Below, one piece after another: positions 36,139 to 42,647 of a DNA stretch of 43,865 bases (its first letter is position 1; each line of letters opens with the position of its first letter). Under the pieces are notes generated by a model. It was not told where the DNA came from. It saw only the letters and a program-made list of their open reading frames with translations, and made no database searches. The DNA is from an uncultured Deferribacteraceae bacterium (GTDB taxonomy: Bacteria > Chrysiogenota > Deferribacteres > Deferribacterales > Mucispirillaceae): positions 1 to 43,865 of the forward strand of contig CAMRDM010000006.1 of NCBI GenBank assembly GCA_947041225.1. Direction: 5' to 3'. The translations under genes were made by a program, and so were the position numbers.

Positions 36139-38322
36139 ATGTTAGATAATTTAGAAGAAGAGTTAAATAAAGAGCAGTATGACGCAGTTGTATCTAAGAA
36201 TAGATCACTTCTAATAATTGCAGGTGCAGGTACAGGTAAGACAAGAGTTATCACATATAGGATAGCGTATCTTATAAAAAAGTACGATGTTAGACCTGGC
36301 AATATTTTAGCAGTAACATTCACAAATAAGGCAGCATCAGAGATGAAGTCGAGATTGTATTCACTAATAGGTGGACTTTCAACAGCGTTGCATATAGGTA
36401 CGTTCCACTCAATTTGTCTAAATATTTTAAAGACAGATGGACATTTTATAGGTATGGATGATAGTTATTCAGTTATCGATCAAGATGATAGACTGGTTAT
36501 TATTAAACGTATAGTTAAAGATTTAGGGATAGATGATAAACGTTATCCACCTCGTAAATATCTTCATAGTATAAGTGAGTTTAAGAATACGATAGGGTAT
36601 GTTAATTATAATAAACCAAGTGAGACGATGTTAAAATTATCGTTGGTGTTTGATAGATATCAAGAACAACTTAACTCATCACGCTTTATAGATTTCGATG
36701 ATATGTTATCGTTAGTTGTACGAATGTTTTATAAAGATAGTTCGGTACTTGAAAAGTATAGAGAGATTTATAAACATATATTAGTAGATGAGTATCAAGA
36801 TACTAATAAAATTCAATCAACGTTTCTATCGCTTATCGGTAACGGTAATAATATCTGTGTGGTTGGCGATGATGATCAATCAATATACGGTTGGCGTGGA
36901 GCTGAAATTGCGAACATATTAAACTTTGATAAAGAGTACGAAGATGTTAAAGAAATCAAGCTTGTAGAGAACTATCGAGCAGGTCAAAAAATATTAGACA
37001 TTGCAAATAATGTGATAGAGTACAATATTAATAGAAGAGGCAAAAAATTAGTTTCTGCAAAAGAGATAGAGGCTGAGATAAGATATGAAACATTATCGAA
37101 TGAATCGTTAGAAAGCAATTTTATTATAGAAGAGATCAAGTCGATTATATCAAAAGATAGAGACGATGTTGATATAGCTATATTATATAGAAAGAACTCT
37201 CAATCGAGAAATTTTGAGATATCGTTAAATAGAGCAGGAATTCAACATAAGGTAATCGGAGCGACATCTTTTTATCAACGTAAAGAGGTTAAGGATATAT
37301 TATCGTACCTTCGTGTATATGAGAATAGGTTTGATATATTATCTTTTAGAAGAAGTTTGAAAATACCAACACGAGGGATAGGTGATGGTACGATAGATAA
37401 AGTGATATTATATTCACAAACAAACGGAGTGGATCTATTGCACTCATTAGTAGATAGTGGTTTTGTGAGTAAGAAGCAACAGGTAGAAATTGATAAATAC
37501 TTGCAACTTTTTATAAAACTTGATAGTATAGTGTCAATAAGAGATAAGATTAACTATATAGTTGAAAATATTGATTATCTTTTATATCTAAGACAATATG
37601 ATGATATTGATACGGCGAATAAGCGTGTTGATAATATAGCAGAGTTATATTCAGCGGCTGTAGCATTTGAAGAGAGTGTTGAAGGTGTAAATTTACGAGA
37701 CTTTTTATCATCAACATCATTAACAAGTTCAGCAACAGAAGCAGAGGATTTTACAAATACAGTTAAGTTGATGACGATCCATGCGTCTAAAGGATTAGAG
37801 TTTGATACAGTATTTGTAACAGGATTAGAAGAAGGTTTATTTCCATCATCTCAAAGTAGCGACGATGGTGATATAGAGGAAGAGCGTCGTTTATGTTATG
37901 TTGCATTAACGAGGGCTAAGCGTAGATTATATTTAACATCAGCTAGAGAGAGATTGACATACGGTAAAAGAAGTAGATCCCCTTCATCGATTTTTTTAAG
38001 AGAGATGGGTATGGTATCCTCAAAATCTATCGATAAGTCGTATAGATTACGATCGGATAATTATAGCGATGATGGTGATGGTTCAAGTTCGAATAGTTAT
38101 GGCAGTTACGGTTCACAATCTGGAAGTTTTTTAGGTTCAGATAGTTTATTATCGAAATCGGTAAGCGACAGTTTTTCAGTAGCGGACAAAGTTTCACATA
38201 CAGTATTTGGAGATGGAGTAGTTTTATCAATAGATAGATCAGGAGAGTCTGAAAAGATATTAGTACATTTCAAGAGTTCTGGTCAGAAAAAGATTCTCTC
38301 TTCATTTCTTGATAGAAGATAA
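36139..38322 (+). CDS. uvrD: UvrD/PcrA/Rep family ATP-dependent DNA helicase
   Basis: The 727-residue superfamily 1A helicase shows all motifs in order: the Q motif LNKEQYDAV; Walker A GAGTGKT (29-35); VTFTNKAASEMKSRL; GTFHSICL; Walker B DEYQDT from 217; DDDQSIYGWRGAE; LVENYRAGQKIL; MTIHASKGLEFD from 545; and CYVALTRAKRRLYL. The C-terminal KVSHTVFGDGVVLSID is the Tudor-like RNA-polymerase-binding fold of UvrD/PcrA. It unwinds DNA in repair and clears stalled polymerases. A Ser/Gly-rich linker precedes the C-terminal fold. AAGG lies close to the ATG, 22 bases after the ClC gene. Confidence 0.95.
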   Translation: MLDNLEEELNKEQYDAVVSKNRSLLIIAGAGTGKTRVITYRIAYLIKKYDVRPGNILAVTFTNKAASEMKSRLYSLIGGLSTALHIGTFHSICLNILKTDGHFIGMDDSYSVIDQDDRLVIIKRIVKDLGIDDKRYPPRKYLHSISEFKNTIGYVNYNKPSETMLKLSLVFDRYQEQLNSSRFIDFDDMLSLVVRMFYKDSSVLEKYREIYKHILVDEYQDTNKIQSTFLSLIGNGNNICVVGDDDQSIYGWRGAEIANILNFDKEYEDVKEIKLVENYRAGQKILDIANNVIEYNINRRGKKLVSAKEIEAEIRYETLSNESLESNFIIEEIKSIISKDRDDVDIAILYRKNSQSRNFEISLNRAGIQHKVIGATSFYQRKEVKDILSYLRVYENRFDILSFRRSLKIPTRGIGDGTIDKVILYSQTNGVDLLHSLVDSGFVSKKQQVEIDKYLQLFIKLDSIVSIRDKINYIVENIDYLLYLRQYDDIDTANKRVDNIAELYSAAVAFEESVEGVNLRDFLSSTSLTSSATEAEDFTNTVKLMTIHASKGLEFDTVFVTGLEEGLFPSSQSSDDGDIEEERRLCYVALTRAKRRLYLTSARERLTYGKRSRSPSSIFLREMGMVSSKSIDKSYRLRSDNYSDDGDGSSSNSYGSYGSQSGSFLGSDSLLSKSVSDSFSVADKVSHTVFGDGVVLSIDRSGESEKILVHFKSSGQKKILSSFLDRR

Positions 38323-38355
38323 GTATATAGTGTTAATTTTAACGGAGGCGAATTT

Positions 38356-38760
38356 ATGTTTAAAAAGATCGATCATCTAGGTATAGCGGTAAAAAGTATA
38401 GATGAAGCTATGAAGTTTTACACTTCACTAGGTATGACAGTAGATCATATTGAAGAAGTTGCAGCACAAAAAGTTAGAGTAGCAATGATAAATGTTGGTG
38501 GCGTTAATGTTGAGTTGTTAGAGCCAACAAGTCCAGACAGTCCGATAGCGAAAGCTATTGAGAAGAAAGGAGAGGGACTTCATCACATTGCATATAGTGT
38601 AGATGATATCAAGGCAGCGTTAGCGAAATTGAAAGCCGAAGGCGTTCCGTTAGTTAATGAAGAGCCGATGGTAGGAGCACATAATAAGTTAATAGCCTTT
38701 GTTCATCCAAAGGGAGTGAACGGCGTTTTAACAGAGTTATCACAAGATCAGGATCATTAG
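38356..38760 (+). CDS. mce: Methylmalonyl-CoA epimerase
   Basis: The 134-residue vicinal-oxygen-chelate protein has two repeats of the glyoxalase fold. Likely metal ligands are His7 (IDHLGIAVKS), Glu53 (VNVELLEPTSPDSP), His77 (GLHHIAYSVDDI) and Glu127 (VLTELSQ). ELLEP followed by SPIAKAIEKKGEG is characteristic of the epimerase that converts (S)- and (R)-methylmalonyl-CoA between succinyl-CoA and propionyl-CoA metabolism. GGAGG precedes the ATG. The mutase and decarboxylase genes are not in the window. Tandem terminators follow about 150 bases downstream. Confidence 0.93.
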   Translation: MFKKIDHLGIAVKSIDEAMKFYTSLGMTVDHIEEVAAQKVRVAMINVGGVNVELLEPTSPDSPIAKAIEKKGEGLHHIAYSVDDIKAALAKLKAEGVPLVNEEPMVGAHNKLIAFVHPKGVNGVLTELSQDQDH

Positions 38761-38894
38761 TACAGAGATTATATAGTTGATTTTCGTGTTTGTTTTGCAG
38801 TAATTTAGAATTATTTAATTATAATGCTAAAGTTATTAGAATTACAAGCCGATATGTTTTTTATAGAAAAAGAATAGATTTAATTATCTACACA

Positions 38895-38994
38895 GGTATT
38901 GATATAATCAAGCCGGTATTTCATAGGATATTCCTATGATGTATCGGCTTTTTTTTATTTAAATTTAAGAAGTTGGTATTGATAAAATCAGGCC
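38895..38994 (+). repeat. Duplicated 20-bp terminator prefix, period 80
   Basis: Positions 38895-38914 and 38975-38994 match at 18 of 20 bases (GGTATTGATAWAATCARGCC). Each copy runs straight into a terminator stem, so the repeated unit is prefix plus terminator. The stems differ in sequence while keeping the same two-stage layout. Confidence 0.8.
38910..38956 (+). terminator. First tandem terminator after mce
   Basis: AAGCCG (38910-38915) pairs with CGGCTT (38945-38950), and inside it TCATAGGA (38921-38928) pairs with TCCTATGA (38932-38939). The two stems are separated by symmetrical GTAT segments. A run of eight T follows. The AAGCC start provides A residues for some termination on the reverse strand. 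Confidence 0.9.
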
Positions 38995-39033
38995 ACTATC
39001 ACCTATTGCAATAGGTTGATGTGGTCTTTTTTT
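38991..39033 (+). terminator. Second tandem terminator before the flagellins
   Basis: GGCCAC (38991-38996) pairs with GTGGTC (39021-39026) with one G-U pair, and ACCTATT (39001-39007) pairs with AATAGGT (39010-39016). TATC and TGAT separate the stems. A T-run at 39025-39033 follows. It insulates the flagellin genes from mce transcription together with the first terminator. Confidence 0.85.
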
Positions 39034-39042
39034 ATATGTTTT

Positions 39043-39098
39043 GAGCGAATGTTTTGAGCGATTTTTTTGAGCGGAAGAGGAGCGAATGTGAGGAGCGA
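39043..39098 (+). repeat. Five GAGCGA/GAGCGG motifs at about 13-bp spacing
   Basis: GAGCGA occurs at 39043, 39056, 39080 and 39093, and GAGCGG at 39069. Steps are 13, 13, 11 and 13 bases, and the first three copies share a TTTT(T)GAGCG context. The block lies about 200 bases before flagellin 1. It may be a simple tandem duplication or a binding array. Confidence 0.75.
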
Positions 39099-39238
39099 GT
39101 ATATTTTTAAGTAGTCCAGTGCCATTATTGCCTTTTGACATTGGATTGCACAATTTTTTTTAAAATATTATTGGTCTTAAGCCAGTTTTATAGTAGCGAG
39201 TATCAAGAATAGTGTTAACGGAATAACATTAATTTTGG

Positions 39239-39265
39239 TGAAACACCGTGACTATGAAGCGATTT
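39239..39265 (+). promoter_or_regulatory. Candidate sigma-28 promoter of flagellin 1
   Basis: TGAA (39239-39242), 15 bases, then AGCGATTT (39258-39265) match the FliA pattern TAAA-N15-GCCGATAA in spacing and in the CGAT core, but with several mismatches. The leader would be about 25 bases. FlgM in the window implies that sigma-28 promoters exist in this genome. Confidence 0.35.
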
Positions 39266-39279
39266 TAAAACATTTTATC

Positions 39280-39289
39280 ATGGAGGATA
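39280..39289 (+). promoter_or_regulatory. Flagellin 1 ribosome site and putative CsrA site
   Basis: The leader reads ATGGAGGATA, seven bases before the start codon. GGAGGA is a full Shine-Dalgarno site and holds two overlapping GGA cores, the CsrA recognition element. The same ten bases occur before flagellin 2. Confidence 0.5.
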
Positions 39290-39296
39290 AAAGATT

Positions 39297-42008
39297 ATGG
39301 CATTCACACTAGTATCTAACCCGACAGCGATTTCGGGCCAGGGAGCAATACGCTCTGCAAACAACAATTTAACAACAACAATCAAACAATTATCAACGGG
39401 TCTTAGGATTAATTCAGCGGCAGATGACGCATCGGGTCTTGCTGTATCGGAGAAATTAAGAGGTCAGATTTCAGGATTAACAGTAGCATCACGAAACGCA
39501 CAAGATGCAATATCTTATCTCCAAACGGCGGAAGCTGCTATGGGAACTATGATTAGTATGGTTCAAAGGGTAAGGGAGTTAGGTGTACAAGCTGGAGATC
39601 CTGCATACACAGTAAACGATAGAGTTATCCTTCAAACAGAAGTAAACGAGCTTTTAGATGAAATTAATAGAGTGTCAGATTCAGCGGAGTTTAATACAAA
39701 GAAGTTATTAAATGGTGATGCTGCAGCATTGTGGTCAGCAACACAAGGAATTGAGGCATTAGTTCATGGCTCTACAGTAAATGGAAACTATAATATTGAA
39801 ACTACAATGAATCCTGGCAAGAATAATATTTATAAAACAAATATTATGACAGTTGGAGCAGGTAATATATCATTTGATATGGATAATGCTGTAGGCATAA
39901 ATAGATTAGATGATATTAAAGGCGTGCTAACAGATGCCAATAAAGATATTAATATTATTGTAGGAAAGGGTAGTGCTGCTGCAACAGTGGGAGTAGCTTC
40001 AACAACAGTTGCTGCTGGTAGCAATGTAGCAGTTGCAGGTGCAACAGAAACAGCAGTAGCTAATATTGTTGTAGATGGTTCATTTCAAATGGAGATGGAA
40101 GTAGTCAAAGATGTTGCAGATACAAATGGAGTGAACGTAGTTGATGGTGCAATAAGATTTAGGATTACTAATTTAGCAACAGGCGAAGTAGGCGAGTGGA
40201 TGAACATGAAAGTTTTTGATGGTACTGGAGCTACTGATTTAACCATCTCTGCTGATGCGACTACAATGTCGAAAGCGTTTGCTTCAGCAGGACTAGTTAC
40301 TACAAGCCCATTTACCTTAGCATCAGGTGGAGGAGTTACGATAGGTGAGGAATCTACAATTACTAGAATATTAGCAACGGATTCGTATATTAGTAACACA
40401 GGTATAACAACAATAGGTAACTTTGGAGATATGTCAGCTGGTGTTGCAGGTATGAATGGTGCAGGTACTTCTATTTTAGGAGGCTCGATAGTCTTTGAGA
40501 TGGAGGCAATGAGCGATAAAGTAACTGCGGGTTCAGGTTCATTTAAATACCGTATAACAAACATGGAAACGGGCATTCAAAGTGGTTGGTATGAAAGTAT
40601 TTCACTTAATGCGAATGGTCAGGTTGTTGTATCAGCAGGTGGATCATTTGGATCAGCTGCTTTAAATGATGTAGGTTTATCAGGATCGATATTTCAATCT
40701 GGTGCTACAACTTTAACATCACCAGCGTTTGGTCAGGGAGATAAAATTTTATTTGGTATTGGCGGCAAGAGTCTTGTTAATGGACTTCCTACTGATCTTA
40801 CAGATTATGCGACAGTTAAGTTTGGCGATGGTCCAGGAGTTGTATTGAAAGATCCAGTATCAGATAAAGAGGATAAACCAAATAAGATTTATACAGCACA
40901 AATGGATGCTTCAGGCAAAGTTTATTACGGTTCAATGGATTTAACATTTTCTAAAGGATCTGTAATTACTACTGGAGTAACAACAGTAAATTTATTAGGT
41001 GAAGGTGATGCGGCCTCACTGTATACAGAACTTCGTCAGATAGCAAGTTTTACCAATGCAGATGGCAGAATGTTATTAGATAATACTAGAGACCTTACAA
41101 TATATGGTAACAATACTAAGACAGATATTAGTCTAGAAGGCACTGATACGATAAAGGATCTTGAAACTAAGTTTAGTGATGCGATTATTGAGGCGCTAGG
41201 TTTAGGTTCAACGGGTCCAGGCGTAAACCATAATTTAGTTAAGTTTATCGGTAAAGATGAGGCAGTAGCTGGTTCAGATAGAGCAGTAAACGGAACATTT
41301 GTTATTCAAGGTGCAGCGATAGGTAAAGAGTCTGAATTATTTTTCTCATCAGATCAGGCTATTTTATCAGCACTAGGAATGGCTAAGATACAAGAAGGTA
41401 TAGGTTCAGAAATTACAGCGACTGTTAGGGATGCACACACGAATGAATTTATAGGTCAAGACACGATTACCGATGGTATTCTACGAGGCATTATCGAAAA
41501 TGTAGATGTTAAGTTAGATCAAACAATAGGATCTACGACAGTATGGGATGATGTATTAAAGAAGTTGAAATTTGAACCAAATGGGGTATCGATATCTACA
41601 CTTCACTTAGTAAACAATCCTACGATAGCAGCAATTGGAGCAAATGAGGGTCAGTTATTAGATATATCAATAGGTAGACTTGACACAACGACATTGAATT
41701 TAAATAATCTATCAGTGATTAGTATAGAGGATTCTCAGAAAGCAATTACGAAGGCAGATCAAGCGTTAGATAGTATAAATCAGACAAGAGCGGTATTAGG
41801 AGCTCAGATGAATAGGTTAGATTATACGATTTCGAATTTAGATGTAGCAAGAGAGAACATGGCGATAGCCGATTCACGCATGAGAGAGTTAGATATAGCA
41901 GAAGCGTCAACACGCCTAGCATCACAGCAGACGATTTTACAAGCAGCGTCAGCGATGTTAGCACAAGCGAACCAGTTACCTAGCTATGCAATGCAGTTAT
42001 TACAATAA
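39297..42008 (+). CDS. fliC: Large flagellin 1 (903 aa)
   Basis: The conserved flagellin ends are intact. The N-terminus (1-140) has LSTGLRINSAADDASGLAVS, NAQDAISYLQTAEAAMG, and the D1 motif MVQRVRELGVQAGD. The C-terminus (about 812-903) has AVLGAQMNRLDYTISNLDVA, then ENMAIADSRMRELDIAEAST, and ends SYAMQLLQ. The 670-residue middle is a long surface domain, against about 200-300 residues in ordinary flagellins. It contains a duplicated module: GSFQMEMEV...FRITNLATGEVGEW from 261 and GSIVFEMEA...YRITNMETGIQSGW from 396. No cysteine is present, as usual for export. The filament would be thick or decorated. It is secreted by the flagellar type III system and probably regulated by FliW-CsrA and sigma-28. 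Confidence 0.96.
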   Translation: MAFTLVSNPTAISGQGAIRSANNNLTTTIKQLSTGLRINSAADDASGLAVSEKLRGQISGLTVASRNAQDAISYLQTAEAAMGTMISMVQRVRELGVQAGDPAYTVNDRVILQTEVNELLDEINRVSDSAEFNTKKLLNGDAAALWSATQGIEALVHGSTVNGNYNIETTMNPGKNNIYKTNIMTVGAGNISFDMDNAVGINRLDDIKGVLTDANKDINIIVGKGSAAATVGVASTTVAAGSNVAVAGATETAVANIVVDGSFQMEMEVVKDVADTNGVNVVDGAIRFRITNLATGEVGEWMNMKVFDGTGATDLTISADATTMSKAFASAGLVTTSPFTLASGGGVTIGEESTITRILATDSYISNTGITTIGNFGDMSAGVAGMNGAGTSILGGSIVFEMEAMSDKVTAGSGSFKYRITNMETGIQSGWYESISLNANGQVVVSAGGSFGSAALNDVGLSGSIFQSGATTLTSPAFGQGDKILFGIGGKSLVNGLPTDLTDYATVKFGDGPGVVLKDPVSDKEDKPNKIYTAQMDASGKVYYGSMDLTFSKGSVITTGVTTVNLLGEGDAASLYTELRQIASFTNADGRMLLDNTRDLTIYGNNTKTDISLEGTDTIKDLETKFSDAIIEALGLGSTGPGVNHNLVKFIGKDEAVAGSDRAVNGTFVIQGAAIGKESELFFSSDQAILSALGMAKIQEGIGSEITATVRDAHTNEFIGQDTITDGILRGIIENVDVKLDQTIGSTTVWDDVLKKLKFEPNGVSISTLHLVNNPTIAAIGANEGQLLDISIGRLDTTTLNLNNLSVISIEDSQKAITKADQALDSINQTRAVLGAQMNRLDYTISNLDVARENMAIADSRMRELDIAEASTRLASQQTILQAASAMLAQANQLPSYAMQLLQ

Positions 42009-42114
42009 CTACTAGTATAGTTTGCATTAAGGTTTTTGGGTGATAAGTAGTACTAGAAGATAATGTATTGCTTAGGTTGTTGATTAATTACTTAATAAAA
42101 GTGAGGGTTCTGTT

Positions 42115-42306
42115 ATGGAAAGATCTATAGATAAAAGGTTAGAGAGTTTAGAAGATAAGATAGAAATAATGAGATCAGATATGGAGCGATTAGGAATAGG
42201 ATCTCGTGTAGATAAGAAGTTTTATATAAGGGTAGCGTCGGAAGAATTGAATAGATGTTCGACGTTATTCACAATGGATGCTTTAGCGCAATTATGTAGA
42301 AACTAG
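42115..42306 (+). CDS. Small coiled-coil protein between flagellins
   Basis: I do not recognise this 63-residue protein. It begins MERSIDKRLESLEDKIEIMR, a heptad-like helix, continues DMERLGIG and ends in EELNRCSTLF and DALAQLCRN with two cysteines. GTGAGGG lies about eight bases before the ATG, and the codon use fits the neighbours. No terminator is visible between flagellin 1 and this frame, so co-transcription is possible. A role with flagellin (chaperone or regulator) is suggested only by location. Confidence 0.5.
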   Translation: MERSIDKRLESLEDKIEIMRSDMERLGIGSRVDKKFYIRVASEELNRCSTLFTMDALAQLCRN

Positions 42307-42593
42307 GAGGATAAAATTTAGAAAAACAATTTAACAGATGGTTTGAAATTTAAATTACAATTTGGTTATTTTGGTGCAAAAACAGTATTAAAATATATTT
42401 TGAAACCCATATTTTCGAAGTATATCGCTGAAGTCATTTTTTGCTCAAGGGTACAGGTTTTTGATTAATAATAATTATCTAGGATTAATATAAATATATC
42501 CCTAGTGTTGTTGGTTGGTCAGTATTTTTGAGATGTATAAAGCTTCATGGAATTAATATGTATACATTCTAGTTTTGACAAAGGGAAGGACTC

Positions 42594-42621
42594 CCAAGTT
42601 TAGGATTAGAGTATCGTATAA
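42594..42621 (+). promoter_or_regulatory. Candidate sigma-28 promoter of flagellin 2
   Basis: CCAAGTTT (42594-42601) matches six of eight bases of the -35 TAAAGTTT. After 12 bases, TCGTATAA (42614-42621) matches five of eight of GCCGATAA. It lies about 26 bases before the ATG, similar to the position of the candidate before flagellin 1. Spacing is one base longer than the consensus. Confidence 0.35.
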
Positions 42622-42632
42622 ATGAATTATTC

Positions 42633-42642
42633 ATGGAGGATA
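42633..42642 (+). promoter_or_regulatory. Flagellin 2 ribosome site and putative CsrA site
   Basis: ATGGAGGATA precedes the ATG by five bases and is identical to the block before flagellin 1. Just upstream, ATGAATTATTCAT (42622-42634) is a palindrome that could form a small hairpin next to the GGA motifs. Confidence 0.5.
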
Positions 42643-42647
42643 TTATT

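Larger units (their letters stand above)
38761..39296. other. Regulatory region between mce and the flagellin cluster
   Basis: This 536-base gap holds two hairpin terminators embedded in a duplicated segment, a block of five GAGCGA motifs, and the leader and candidate promoter of flagellin 1. A minus-strand frame at 38965-39153 passes through both the terminator and the repeat block and is not believed to be a gene. Confidence 0.7.
42307..42647. other. Gene-free leader region of flagellin 2
   Basis: This stretch of about 340 bases starts with AGGAGGATAAAATTTAG just after the small gene's stop, a flagellin-style ribosome site with no start codon. No coding frame follows it. The last 60 bases hold the candidate promoter and leader of flagellin 2. 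Confidence 0.5.

Noticed and set aside
39135..39140. TTGACA as -35 box for flagellin 1
   Set aside because: No -10 box at acceptable spacing; the nearest TAAAAT is about 20 bases away.
38965..39153. 62-residue minus-strand frame
   Set aside because: It runs through a terminator stem and the GAGCGA repeat block and lacks a ribosome site.
40085..40576. 163-residue frame antisense to flagellin 1
   Set aside because: It lies opposite a certain flagellin gene, has no ribosome site, and its Val/Ile/Pro-rich composition is what the reverse complement of a flagellin insert gives. The frame at 43181-43597 is rejected for the same reason.
42364..42377. GG-N10-GC sigma-54-like pattern before flagellin 2
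   Set aside because: Only the GG and GC match; the rest of the consensus is absent and it lies 270 bases from the gene.
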